The notes below the pieces were generated by a model. The model saw only the letters and a list, made by a program, of their open reading frames with translations. It was not told the DNA's origin and searched no databases. A stretch of 41,450 bases of DNA, taken from the NCBI RefSeq assembly GCF_900113135.1, contig NZ_FOOH01000034.1, positions 1-41,450 of the forward strand. Direction: 5' to 3'. This DNA is from Salegentibacter agarivorans. Lineage in GTDB: Bacteria > Bacteroidota > Bacteroidia > Flavobacteriales > Flavobacteriaceae. Each line of letters begins with the position of its first letter. The stretch's first letter is position 1. This document shows positions 1 to 7,697 of this stretch, piece by piece. The translations under genes and the position numbers were made by a program.

Positions 1-201
1 CTTCACCGACAACTAAGGCGTATGGGTTATAAGGGGAATTTTCTTAAGATATCGGTAACCCGATGGAGAAACTCCTCCACCAATTTAATACACTATGCCC
101 TGCCCAATAAGTACTTCTCAGAATTAGGGTTGTACGCAATGGACACAGTTGAAGGGAATACTTTGCATCAGTACTATCAAACAGTACTGAATAAGATTTA
201 A
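1..201 (+). CDS. Group II intron-encoded reverse transcriptase/maturase, C-terminal fragment
   Basis: An open frame runs from the window edge to a TAA at 199-201 and gives 66 residues. It ends in a maturase X/D-type tail with LHRQLRRMGYKG, then TRWRNSS, then HYALPNKYFSELGL, which matches the C-termini of bacterial group II intron proteins. Intron-encoded proteins splice their own RNA and reverse-transcribe it into a new DNA site. The protein stops soon after the ALPNKYF motif, with no Cys-pair or HNH endonuclease region, so it is probably of the endonuclease-lacking type. Domains V and VI of the intron follow directly, which is the expected order. The reverse transcriptase part lies upstream of the window, so whether the whole protein is intact cannot be judged. 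Confidence 0.85.
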   Translation, partial: LHRQLRRMGYKGNFLKISVTRWRNSSTNLIHYALPNKYFSELGLYAMDTVEGNTLHQYYQTVLNKI

Positions 202-204
202 CAT

Positions 205-237
205 GAGCCGTGTACGAGACCCGTATGCACGGTTCTG
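205..237 (+). ncRNA. Group II intron domain V
   Basis: The sequence starts GAGCCGTG and closes with CACGGTTC (228-235), giving eight base pairs including one G-U. The catalytic triad AGC is at 206-208. The upper stem TACG (213-216) pairs with CGTA (222-225) across a small loop, and a two-base bulge (226-227) separates the two stems. This is the standard domain V layout, so the intron core looks intact here. Confidence 0.85.
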
Positions 238-242
238 GAAGA

Positions 243-285
243 GGGATGAAGATAATAAATGCTCAAATATTTATTATCTTCACCC
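243..285 (+). ncRNA. Group II intron domain VI hairpin
   Basis: A 14-bp stem is formed by 247-260 and 269-282 around an 8-nt loop, extended by GGG (243-245) with CCC (283-285). A246 is unpaired on the 5' side. The likely branch-point adenosine is A282 or A287, depending on where the 3' splice site falls. Confidence 0.7.
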
Positions 286-309
286 TACTTGATTATGGAA
301 TCCTTTAAA

Positions 310-413
310 CGTCATCCTGAATTTATTTCAGAGCCTGCTCCGATTTTATATCGGGGATCTAGGTTGTAACTAATCAAAACATGTTAGAAGCTGAAAACAA
401 GTTCAGCTTGACG
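310..413. repeat. Two-armed palindromic repeat, copy 1 (with internal insertion)
   Basis: The left end CGTCATCCTGAA and the right end TTCAGCTTGACG are inverted relative to each other, and each arm carries its own small CTGAA/TTCAG palindrome. This copy is 104 nt. It is longer than copies 3 and 4 because about 24 nt, including a small CCGAT/ATCGG hairpin around 340-355, lie between the first TTTCAG and the GATCTA motif. Related copies are at 13370-13431, 17722-17800 and 24330-24410. It lies between the group II intron end and the 3' end of the malate:quinone oxidoreductase gene. Confidence 0.8.
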
Positions 414-430
414 TGTGGCCAGGCTTTTAT
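414..430 (-). terminator. Orphan half of a terminator stem beside repeat copy 1
   Basis: GTGGCCAGGCTTTTATT directly follows the repeat and resembles the right arm and T-tract of a terminator. The matching left arm, AAAAGCCTGGCCAC, is not found on the intron side. In copies 2-4 both outer arms are present, so one arm seems lost or displaced here. Whether it still terminates the minus-strand gene upstream is unknown. Confidence 0.4.
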
Positions 431-479
431 TATAGCTTGTTTTATACTGAAATATTCTGGTTAAACTTATTGTGGCTAT

Positions 480-1982
480 CTAATGTAAAACCTCCAAATC
501 AAGTTTTTTAGAAGAATTTGCCTGTACTTTTTTAAATTCAGTTATATTTTCTTCAATTTCTTTATTCCAGAAAGGAATCATCTTTGAAAGTTTTTCCTGC
601 CATTTTTCAGATTTTATTTTCTCAGGAAAAGCAATATTAATTACATTCAGCATAATAGAAACCGCTACTGAAGCTCCCGGCGACGCACCCAGTAAAGCGG
701 TAATAGTACCGTCTTTGCTGTGAACTACATCGGTTCCAAATTCCAGAATTCCACCCTGTTCTTCATCCTTTTTTATAATTTGAACCCGTTTTCCGGCTAC
801 TTTTAATTCCCAGTCTTCCGGCCTGGCGTCTTTTATAAAAACCCTAAGATCTTCCATTCGGTCTGAATGGTCCATGGTGATTTGTTTCATCAGGTATTTT
901 GTAAGCGGTAAATTATACCAAAAAACTCCCCACATAGAAGGAATATTTTCTTTATTTATGCTTTTTGGGAGATCTAATTTAGAACCTTCTTTTAGAAATT
1001 TAGTAGTAAAACCAGCAAAGGGCCCAAAAAGTAATTCCTTCTTTCCATTAATATATCTCGTATCAAGGTGAGGAGTAGACATTGGGGGAGCATCTGGTCC
1101 TGCTTTACTGTAAACCTTAGCCCAATGTTGGTCTATAACTTCCCGGTTTTTGCAAACCAGCCACTGGCCATCTACAGGGAATCCACCATACCCGTCTTTT
1201 TCCTCTATTTCTACTTTTTGAAGTAATGGCAATGCGCCGCCACCGGCACCTATAAAAACATGTTCGGCATCATAATATGTAACTTTCCCTGAGTCTAGAT
1301 TTTGAGCTTCTACCGTCCATTCCAGGGTTTCATCGGGATCTACATCTAAAACATCGGTATTTCTTAAAACCGGTACATTAAATTGTTCTTCCAGAACTTT
1401 AAAATATTGTTGTGAGAGTGCTTCAAAATTAACTTCAGTGCCAATTTCCATTCGCGTTGCAGCCATTTTCTCATTCTCACGGCCTTTCGCAATTAAGGGA
1501 ATCCATTCTTTTAATTTCTCTGGATCTTCAGAAAATTTCATTTCTTCAAACATTGGCGTTTGGACAAGCGCTTCAAATCGCTTTTTAAGAAAATTGATAT
1601 TATCATCTCCCTGCACCCAGCTATGATGTGGAACCGAATGAATAAAGTTTTCAGGATATTTTATAAGTTTTTGGTCTACCAGGTAGGCCCAAAATTGTTT
1701 GCTGTTTTCAAACTGACTAAAAATTTCGATAGCTTTACTAATATCTATGCTACCATCAGCATTTTCTGGGATATAATTAAGTTCACAAAGTGCCGAATGC
1801 CCGGTACCGGCATTATTCCAGGCGCCAGAACTTTCTTGAGATACTTCGCCCAGCTTTTCAAAAATAATTATTTTGATTTTGGGATCTATTAACTTCAACA
1901 TTAAAGCGAGTGTAGCGCTCATTATACCGCCACCTACACAAATAAGATCGTAGTTATTCTCTTTGAGTACTTTTTGATTCAT
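480..1982 (-). CDS. mqo: Malate:quinone oxidoreductase
   Basis: This is a membrane-associated FAD enzyme that oxidises L-malate to oxaloacetate and passes electrons to the quinone pool, serving the TCA cycle. Near the N-terminus is a Rossmann-type FAD-binding segment (YDLICVGGGIMSATLALML), followed by the MQO-typical SSGAWNNAGTGHSALCELNY block. A second conserved block near the C-terminus reads LLGASPGASVAVSIML. I chose the ATG at 1980-1982, which gives 500 residues, the normal family length. An in-frame TTG at 2019-2021 would add 13 residues not expected in the family. The gene lies 94 nt downstream of the MFS transporter on the same strand, so co-transcription is possible but not certain. 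Confidence 0.93.
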   Translation of the reverse strand: MNQKVLKENNYDLICVGGGIMSATLALMLKLIDPKIKIIIFEKLGEVSQESSGAWNNAGTGHSALCELNYIPENADGSIDISKAIEIFSQFENSKQFWAYLVDQKLIKYPENFIHSVPHHSWVQGDDNINFLKKRFEALVQTPMFEEMKFSEDPEKLKEWIPLIAKGRENEKMAATRMEIGTEVNFEALSQQYFKVLEEQFNVPVLRNTDVLDVDPDETLEWTVEAQNLDSGKVTYYDAEHVFIGAGGGALPLLQKVEIEEKDGYGGFPVDGQWLVCKNREVIDQHWAKVYSKAGPDAPPMSTPHLDTRYINGKKELLFGPFAGFTTKFLKEGSKLDLPKSINKENIPSMWGVFWYNLPLTKYLMKQITMDHSDRMEDLRVFIKDARPEDWELKVAGKRVQIIKKDEEQGGILEFGTDVVHSKDGTITALLGASPGASVAVSIMLNVINIAFPEKIKSEKWQEKLSKMIPFWNKEIEENITEFKKVQANSSKKLDLEVLH

Positions 1983-2076
1983 AGCCTGGTTTTTCTCAAA
2001 CTTAGAAAAATACCAAACCAATCTTACCCAATGAAATATTAAAGCTCGGGAGATTTAATTAATCTATGGTAATATT

Positions 2077-3351
2077 TCACTCAGATGTTGAGGTTTTATA
2101 CTCGAGTTCTTTATGCTCGGTTCTAACTTTTTTTACACTTCTGTCTAGCACTAAACTAATAATTAATGCCACGATGATTAAAGCAGTAAAAACATAGAAA
2201 ACTGGAATATAACTTCCCGTACGGGTATAGATTTGTGAGACCAGGGTGGGACCAATAAGTCCGCCCAGAGACCAGGTAGTTAATAAGTAACCGTGAATTG
2301 CTCCAAGTTCTTTTGTGCCAAAAAGATCGCCAATAAATGCCGGGAGATTAGAAAATCCGCCACCGTAACAACTTACTACAAGAAAAATAAATATTTGAAA
2401 AATAAGAGCACTTGTAATAATGGGCAGGGTGATAAAAGCAACGAGCTGAATTATAAAGAAAATAATAAACACTTTAGGGCGCGAAATATAATCTGAAGCT
2501 GCAGCCCAACCTAATCTTCCTCCGCCATTAAAAATTCCCATAATTCCTACCATAGTAGCTGCTGCACCGGCTGAGAGTCCAACGATATTTTGAGCCATTG
2601 GCGAGGCTACAGAAATCATCATAATTCCTGCGCTGGTGTTTATAAGCATCATCGTCCAAAGCATCCAGAAATGCTTGGTTCTAACAGCTTCACCAGACGT
2701 AGCTTGCGACAGATCTCTTTTTATTTTTTTGGTTCCGGCTTTTACCGCTGCTTCCATTCCCGTTGGCATCCAGTTTTTTGGCGGTGGTGCGATATAAGAA
2801 GCGCCAAGCATCATTAAAATGAAATAAGAGGCTCCTAAAATGTAAAAAGTAGTACTAATTCCTATAGATTCTATTAAACTCGCTGCAACAGGAGCAGTTA
2901 CCAGAGCTCCGGTTCCAAATCCCAGAACAGCCATTCCTGTGGCTAAACCTCTTTTGTCTGGGAACCATTTTACTAAGGTTGAAACGGGCGCTATATAACC
3001 AATTCCAAGGCCGAGTCCACTTAATAAACCATAGGATAGTAGAAATCCTGTTAATGAATCCATTGAAATAGCAAATCCCGATCCCGCCTGGCCTAAACCA
3101 AATAAAACTGCGGCCAGCATAGCCGATTTTTTTGGGCCGCTTCGCTCTACAAATTTTCCGAATAATGCAGCAGATCCTCCACCGAGAACCATCATTATGG
3201 TAAAGGCGGTGGTAACCGATGCCATAGACCAGCCCTTGGTTTCTACAAGGGGTTGGGTATAAACACTGTATGCGTAAGCAGCACCTATTGAAATATGAAT
3301 AAAAACTGCCGAAGCGGCAATAAGCCATCGGTTTTTGGTTGGAGCAATCAT
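2077..3351 (-). CDS. OFA-family MFS transporter (oxalate/formate antiporter-like)
   Basis: A 424-residue protein with about 12 hydrophobic helices, which is the MFS layout. The N-terminus, with HISIGAAYAYSVYTQPL and the following FTIMMVLGGGSAALFGKFVE, is characteristic of the OFA (oxalate:formate antiporter) group, whose members move small mono- or dicarboxylates such as oxalate, formate or lactate. A glycine-rich helix (SGLGLGIGYIAPVSTLVKWFPDKRGLATG) carries the MFS half-repeat motif. The substrate cannot be read from sequence. Its position upstream of malate:quinone oxidoreductase fits organic acid uptake, but that is inference. Start is the ATG at 3349-3351. The upstream region carries a TATATTTC motif (minus strand, around 3420-3429) close to the Bacteroidetes -7 box. 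Confidence 0.88.
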   Translation of the reverse strand: MIAPTKNRWLIAASAVFIHISIGAAYAYSVYTQPLVETKGWSMASVTTAFTIMMVLGGGSAALFGKFVERSGPKKSAMLAAVLFGLGQAGSGFAISMDSLTGFLLSYGLLSGLGLGIGYIAPVSTLVKWFPDKRGLATGMAVLGFGTGALVTAPVAASLIESIGISTTFYILGASYFILMMLGASYIAPPPKNWMPTGMEAAVKAGTKKIKRDLSQATSGEAVRTKHFWMLWTMMLINTSAGIMMISVASPMAQNIVGLSAGAAATMVGIMGIFNGGGRLGWAAASDYISRPKVFIIFFIIQLVAFITLPIITSALIFQIFIFLVVSCYGGGFSNLPAFIGDLFGTKELGAIHGYLLTTWSLGGLIGPTLVSQIYTRTGSYIPVFYVFTALIIVALIISLVLDRSVKKVRTEHKELEYKTSTSE

Positions 3352-3461
3352 TTTAAAGAATTTTGCAAGGTTATATTGTTATTAAATTGAATAGGATAAC
3401 AAGTATAAGTTTTTATTGCGGAAATATAAATGAATTGGCGGCAGTATTATTAATGAGGTAA

Positions 3462-3492
3462 TAAAAAAGCCCGAAAATATTAATTTCGGGCA
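3462..3492 (-). terminator. Rho-independent terminator after the DUF4369 lipoprotein gene
   Basis: GCCCGAAA (3469-3476) pairs perfectly with TTTCGGGC (3484-3491). Read on the minus strand, the stem is followed by a run of six T (A-run at 3463-3468). It lies 28 nt after the stop codon at 3520 and separates the lipoprotein gene from the transporter gene. Confidence 0.8.
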
Positions 3493-3519
3493 TTAAGATT
3501 ATTAAGTTAAGTCGCTGAA

Positions 3520-4275
3520 TTAACTAATATCGTTTTCTTCAGTTTCTACGGGCTCAACACTTTCGCTTGCTTCTTCTTCCTCCCGTCTTTCTTCAAGAAA
3601 ATCTTTCAATTCTTTTCCGTACATGGATTTTTTCACCTTTGGCTCTAAAGATTTATAGATGGTATCTAAATACTTAATATTAGCGTCAAAAACTTCAGAA
3701 AGGGCCAGATAAGGAGCTATTTCCAGGTCTTTATTGTTAATCGCAAAATTAACGGTGTAAAGATATTTACGTTTAAGTAAACTTTCATATTGTTTATTCA
3801 CGTCAATCAGCTGTTCTTCGTTTTCATCGCGTTGGGCTTCAAAGTTTTGCTGAATAAGTTCCAGGTTCTTATCGTTGAAGCGTTGCATCATTGTGCGATA
3901 TTCTTCTAATTTTTCCTGGTTCTTTGCCCCGGTTATTTCAGCATCGGTAACAAAATTCTCTAAAGTTGTATTGATAGTTACTTCTCCCTCTTCAGCAAAA
4001 AAGTCTATACGGTCGTCGTATTGGGAATTATCAACTTTTTTAAGATAGAGGTACATTACCTGTGGGCTTTCTATAAAAGCTTCCAGGCTAATATTGGCAT
4101 CACCATTAACCACTACGGAGTCCATATCTACCATTAGAGTATCCTCTATCTTTTGAAGATAAACGGTTCCTTTTTTTAGGCCCTCAATATTGGCATTTAC
4201 TATTAAGTTGCTTTCTTTATTATTACAGGAAGTAAGGGCGGTAATAGCCAATAAAAGAATGCTTAATTTTTTCAT
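3520..4275 (-). CDS. DUF4369-type lipoprotein without thioredoxin domain
   Basis: The ATG at 4273-4275 gives 251 residues beginning MKKLSILLLAITALTSC, a lipoprotein signal with lipobox LTSC and lipidation at Cys17. A longer in-frame start 28 codons upstream would bury the signal peptide and is rejected. Residues of roughly 25-115 resemble DUF4369, a beta-rich domain usually found before a TlpA-like thioredoxin domain in Bacteroidetes. The central part is a charged helical region. No CxxC motif is present, so this is not a thiol-disulfide oxidoreductase. The last 25 or so residues are very acidic (EERREEEEASESVEPVETEE). Probably anchored in a cell envelope membrane; function unknown. Confidence 0.82.
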   Translation of the reverse strand: MKKLSILLLAITALTSCNNKESNLIVNANIEGLKKGTVYLQKIEDTLMVDMDSVVVNGDANISLEAFIESPQVMYLYLKKVDNSQYDDRIDFFAEEGEVTINTTLENFVTDAEITGAKNQEKLEEYRTMMQRFNDKNLELIQQNFEAQRDENEEQLIDVNKQYESLLKRKYLYTVNFAINNKDLEIAPYLALSEVFDANIKYLDTIYKSLEPKVKKSMYGKELKDFLEERREEEEASESVEPVETEENDIS

Positions 4276-4418
4276 TTGTTTTATAATTTTCTCTGGTAGT
4301 GGGAATTTATCACAAGCTAATAATTCATCCTGCGAACTCCCATATTTAGTCTCCAGCAACTTGCTGGTTTCAGGTTTCTGATTTAGGCGGCAAATATCTT
4401 ATAATTTTCTATTTTAAA

Positions 4419-5684
4419 CTAACTCCCGGCGGCGATTTGCATTAAAATAGTAGTAAGAATTGCTCCATAGGTTCCAACTACATATCCAAACACGGCTAAT
4501 AAAACTCCCACGGTTGCCAGGGAAGGGTGAAAAGCCGCAGCTACCACAGGGGCCGAGGCCGCACCACCAACGTTAGCCTGACTTCCTACAGCGAGGAAAA
4601 AGTAAGGTGCTTTAATGAGTTTTGCGGTACCAAAGAGGAAAATAACGTGAATAGACATCCAAATAAGACCAATACCAATTAGTCCCGGATTATCAAATAC
4701 CATCCCAAGGTCCATTTTCATACCTATGGTAGCTACCAAAATATAAATAAAAATACTGCCTAACTTACTTGCTCCAGCACCTTCGTAGGTTTTGAATCGT
4801 GTAAACGAAAGCCCTATTCCAATTGCGGTAGCAATGGTAATCATCCAAAAGAAGGAAGAGGAAAAGGATGAAAGCGCACTTTTACTATCATTAAAAATTT
4901 CAAAATTTGAAGATAGATATACCGAAATTTCATCGGCTCCCCAGTGTGCAATTCCCACCGTTACAAAGGCCAGGGCCAGCATAATCATATAATCGGGTAG
5001 GTTGGGATTTCTGGTTACACTTTCAGCATAATTAGAAACTTTGTTTTTAAGTTCTGTAATTGCTGAATTATCGGCTTTTAGCCATTTATCAATTTTTTCG
5101 GTTTTACCAATTCCCATTAACAGTCCTGCCATAAGGAGGTTGGCTACTACAATATCTACTAAGACCATTCCGCCGTAAAGATCGGGGTTGTATTCGTAAA
5201 TTTCCAGCATAGCAGCCTGGTTTGCGCCACCACCAATCCAACTACCGGCAATGGTAGAGAGACCTCGCCAAATAGCATCGGGACCAACACCACCCACGGT
5301 TTCTGGAGAAATAGCGGAAACAATTAGAATAGCTAGCGGCCCACCTACAATAATTCCTACCGTACCCGCAAAAAACATAATTAAGGCTTTTGGACCCAGG
5401 TTAAAAATTGCTTTCAGGTCTATGCTTAAAGTCATTAAAACAAGGGCAGCCGGTAATAGAAATCTACTGGCTACATAGTAAAGTTGAGAAGTACCATCGT
5501 CTATAAGTCCCAGGGAATTAAAGATTGCGGGAATTAAATAGCACATTAAAAGAGCCGGTACAATGCCATAGAATTTTTTCCAGAAACCAGCTTCTTTCGA
5601 AGAGGTATAAAACACAAAACCCAAAGCGAGCATTAAAAGTCCAAAGACTATAGCATCATTGGTAAAAACGGGAGTATCTTCCAT
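4419..5684 (-). CDS. DUF819 family integral membrane protein
   Basis: A 421-residue, strongly hydrophobic protein with about ten to eleven membrane helices. Recognisable blocks are TIAGSWIGGGANQAAM near the middle and ANVGGAASAPVVAAAFHPSLATVGVLLAVFGYVVGTYG near the C-terminus; both are typical of DUF819 (YjcL-like) proteins. The fold resembles secondary transporters with two inverted halves, each holding a glycine/asparagine-rich motif, but no substrate is established. The first residues (MEDTPVFTNDAIVFGLLML) lead directly into helix 1, supporting the ATG start. The gene lies between the DUF4369 gene (143 nt) and the HAD phosphatase gene (74 nt), all on the same strand. Confidence 0.88.
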   Translation of the reverse strand: MEDTPVFTNDAIVFGLLMLALGFVFYTSSKEAGFWKKFYGIVPALLMCYLIPAIFNSLGLIDDGTSQLYYVASRFLLPAALVLMTLSIDLKAIFNLGPKALIMFFAGTVGIIVGGPLAILIVSAISPETVGGVGPDAIWRGLSTIAGSWIGGGANQAAMLEIYEYNPDLYGGMVLVDIVVANLLMAGLLMGIGKTEKIDKWLKADNSAITELKNKVSNYAESVTRNPNLPDYMIMLALAFVTVGIAHWGADEISVYLSSNFEIFNDSKSALSSFSSSFFWMITIATAIGIGLSFTRFKTYEGAGASKLGSIFIYILVATIGMKMDLGMVFDNPGLIGIGLIWMSIHVIFLFGTAKLIKAPYFFLAVGSQANVGGAASAPVVAAAFHPSLATVGVLLAVFGYVVGTYGAILTTILMQIAAGS

Positions 5685-5758
5685 AGGAAATTTTTATAAG
5701 CGGCGCCAAAATACAATTTTTCTTAAACTCTTCTTAAAGAATTACGGGAATCCTTCTG

Positions 5759-6568
5759 TTAGATTTGAAACAACTCTTTTAGGCTATTGGCTACGCCATC
5801 TTCCTTTCCGCTTTGGGTAACAATATTAGCAACTTCCAAAACTTCTTTTCTAGCATTACCCACGGCAACGCCCATTCCTACGCCTTTAATCATTTCTACA
5901 TCATTATAATTATCTCCAAAAGCAATACTTTGCTCTGGCGTTAGATTGAAATGATTTTTCAATAAAAATTTAATAGCCGTAAGTTTTGAAATCTTTTTAT
6001 TGGCAATTTCAAGGTATGTGGGTTTAGAACGGTATAAATGAAGTTCTCCAGGAAAATTCTCTGATAAATAATCTTTAATTTTATCAATATGGGCTTCGTC
6101 TCCCATTGCCATAATTTTATGAGCTCCTTTGTTATCTTTTTTCCATTCTGAAATTACTTCGCGATTAGATCTAAGTTCGGGTTTTACTTTGGTGTTATTT
6201 TCTTCCCTAGCAGCCCACTGGTCGTATTGCGGAACGTACCATTCGTCACTATTATATAAACTTAAATGGCAGTTCATACTTTTATTGAAATCAGAAAGAT
6301 TTTCCAGCGTATTTAAAGAAATTTCAGTAGAACTTATAGCTTTCCTATCTACCAGTATTAATCCGCCGTTATAACAAATAATAGGTTGTTCTTTTATTTC
6401 AAGATCGGCTTGCAAATGTATCATTGCTGCTGGCATTCGGGCTGAAATAAGTACGAATGGTAAACTGTCTTTTAAATTTTTTATTGTTGAAATTGTGTTG
6501 GGAGATAATTCCCGGTCGTGGTTTAGTAGAGTTCCATCTATGTCTGAAAAAACGATCTTATATTGCAT
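5759..6568 (-). CDS. Cof-type HAD-IIB family phosphatase
   Basis: A 269-residue protein of the Cof/YidA group, which hydrolyses small phosphorylated metabolites such as sugar phosphates or flavin precursors. The nucleophile motif is SDIDGTLL with Asp9 and Asp11 (DxD). A later motif, FGDNYNDVEMIKGVGMGVAVGNA, supplies the Mg2+-binding acidic residues and continues into the Cof signature. The cap domain in between is of the C2 type. The ATG overlaps the stop codon of the upstream ribbon-helix-helix gene by one base (TAATG), so translation is likely coupled. Last gene of the SPFH/hydrolase/RHH/HAD operon. Exact substrate unknown. Confidence 0.9.
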   Translation of the reverse strand: MQYKIVFSDIDGTLLNHDRELSPNTISTIKNLKDSLPFVLISARMPAAMIHLQADLEIKEQPIICYNGGLILVDRKAISSTEISLNTLENLSDFNKSMNCHLSLYNSDEWYVPQYDQWAAREENNTKVKPELRSNREVISEWKKDNKGAHKIMAMGDEAHIDKIKDYLSENFPGELHLYRSKPTYLEIANKKISKLTAIKFLLKNHFNLTPEQSIAFGDNYNDVEMIKGVGMGVAVGNARKEVLEVANIVTQSGKEDGVANSLKELFQI

Positions 6569-6738
6569 TATTCTTCTTCTTTTTTATTTTTTGGGTGACG
6601 TTTTGCTTCTTTTAGGGCTTTATTTAGCATCCACTCAATCTGCCCATTGGTACTCCTGAATTCATCAGCAGCCCATTTTTCAATGGCTTTCAGCATCTTC
6701 TCATCAACTCGTAGGGCGAATGCTTTTTTATTACTCAT
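6568..6738 (-). CDS. Small Arc-like ribbon-helix-helix DNA-binding protein (56 aa)
   Basis: An ATG at 6736-6738 opens a 56-residue frame ending with TAA at 6568-6570. The protein starts MSNKKAFALRVDEKMLKAIE and continues with WAADEFRSTNGQIEWMLNKA and a lysine/glutamate-rich tail. The order is a short beta strand (KAFALRVD) followed by two helices, the ribbon-helix-helix pattern of Arc/MetJ proteins; the FALRVD-type strand and the STNGQIEWMLNKALKEA helix fit Arc-like proteins of Bacteroidetes. It starts 1 nt after the upstream hydrolase gene ends and its stop overlaps the HAD start, so it sits firmly in the operon. A role as local transcription regulator is plausible but unproven. No toxin gene is adjacent. 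Confidence 0.85.
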   Translation of the reverse strand: MSNKKAFALRVDEKMLKAIEKWAADEFRSTNGQIEWMLNKALKEAKRHPKNKKEEE

Positions 6739-6739
6739 T

Positions 6740-7690
6740 TTATTTATTTTCCAGATTCTTAATAAAATCGGTTAAAACCGGAATTATTTCGGGATGCAAT
6801 GGTAATTCAGGATTATTGTAAGTTTGATAGTTTTTAGTCAAATCTTTAGAATTCACTTTTCTAAAAACGTGGTTCATATTTTCCAATAGAACTAATTCTG
6901 AATTTTCGGCTGCTGTATGCAGTAATTCAGCCTGTTCTTCCTTTACCTGGGCGTCATTTGTTCCGTTTATAATCAAAACCGGAATTTGCAGTTTTGCAAT
7001 TTCTTCAGCAGGATCATATTTTATCCAGGAGGCTAAAAAAGCCTGGTTTTGAGGACTAAATAATGAACCTAATATTGATGGGTAATTTGAACTACTTCCA
7101 TTTTCTTTTATCTCCTTGAGGGCTTGCTCAATATCATCTTTAAGCTGAGGTAATTGAGCCGAAAGTTGTGCAGCCAGAATATTGTCTATACTTTCTCCCG
7201 CACCGGCAATAGAAATAAGGGCATCGGCATTATTTTTTGAAGCCAAAATGCCTATTAAAGAGCCCTGGCTATGCCCGGCAATAATTATATTGCTGAAATT
7301 TCTGTCTTTTTTAAAATGAATTAAAATATTTTCAACATCCAGTATAAGATCTTCAAACGAAAGTGAATCTAAATTTAACTCCTTCGCTTTCATAATACGT
7401 TTATCAAATCTAAAACTTGCAATTCCTTCAGCTGCTAATTCGTGTGCTATTTTTTTAGCAAAATCACTTTTATTATTCATCCCTTCGGGAGAATTCCCAT
7501 CACGATTTGTAGGCCCCGAACCCTGAATGAAAATTACCAGTGATGGATTTTCAAATTCCGAAGGAGATGTAAGGGTTCCATCGGTAAATTTATCTACCGT
7601 AATTTCTTCTTCGGTAAATGTCTTTTCTTGTGCGGAGACAATAAAATTTCCGAAGAAAATTAGGAATAAGCTGAGGATTGAATTTCTCAT
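6740..7690 (-). CDS. Secreted alpha/beta hydrolase
   Basis: A 316-residue protein with a signal peptide (MRNSILSLFLIFFGNFIVSA, cleavage before Gln21), so probably periplasmic or exported. The alpha/beta hydrolase fold shows an oxyanion segment (FIQGSGPTNRDGN, about residues 54-66), the nucleophile elbow GHSQG with Ser141, an acidic residue in INGTNDAQV (Asp246) and the catalytic His in ENMNHVF (His274). This layout fits esterases/acyl-hydrolases of the dienelactone hydrolase-related type; the substrate is unknown. It starts 7 nt after the SPFH gene and is followed at 1 nt by the ribbon-helix-helix gene. Confidence 0.87.
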   Translation of the reverse strand: MRNSILSLFLIFFGNFIVSAQEKTFTEEEITVDKFTDGTLTSPSEFENPSLVIFIQGSGPTNRDGNSPEGMNNKSDFAKKIAHELAAEGIASFRFDKRIMKAKELNLDSLSFEDLILDVENILIHFKKDRNFSNIIIAGHSQGSLIGILASKNNADALISIAGAGESIDNILAAQLSAQLPQLKDDIEQALKEIKENGSSSNYPSILGSLFSPQNQAFLASWIKYDPAEEIAKLQIPVLIINGTNDAQVKEEQAELLHTAAENSELVLLENMNHVFRKVNSKDLTKNYQTYNNPELPLHPEIIPVLTDFIKNLENK

Positions 7691-7697
7691 ACAATTT

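Larger units (their letters stand above)
1..293 (+). mobile_element. Group II intron, 3' end
   Basis: The segment holds the end of the maturase frame, a domain V hairpin at 205-237, a domain VI hairpin at 243-285, and a 3' end of the CCCTACTTGAT type. Domain V is the catalytic helix and domain VI normally carries the branch-point adenosine. The 3' splice site should lie at an A-pyrimidine dinucleotide, either AC at 287-288 or AT at 292-293; I place it at 293 with low precision. The 5' part of the intron is outside the window. Copy 1 of the palindromic repeat begins 16 nt downstream. Confidence 0.8.

Noticed and set aside
310-413. CRISPR-like array from the scattered palindromic repeats
   Set aside because: Copies are thousands of bases apart, vary in length and are not separated by regular spacers.
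1560-1892. A 110-codon plus-strand frame opposite the malate:quinone oxidoreductase gene
   Set aside because: Mirror-strand shadow of a conserved gene, with no start context or homologous pattern.
1983-2021. Upstream TTG start for malate:quinone oxidoreductase
   Set aside because: Adds 13 residues not seen in the family; the ATG at 1980-1982 gives the normal length.
2855-3328. A 157-codon open frame antisense-shifted within the MFS transporter gene
   Set aside because: It overlaps the OFA transporter in another frame of the same strand, has Cys/Arg-rich composition typical of a shadow frame and no family features.
6129-6374. Plus-strand frame opposite the HAD phosphatase gene as toxin partner for the RHH protein
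   Set aside because: It lies wholly inside the HAD gene on the other strand and has no toxin-like features; there is no toxin-antitoxin pair here.
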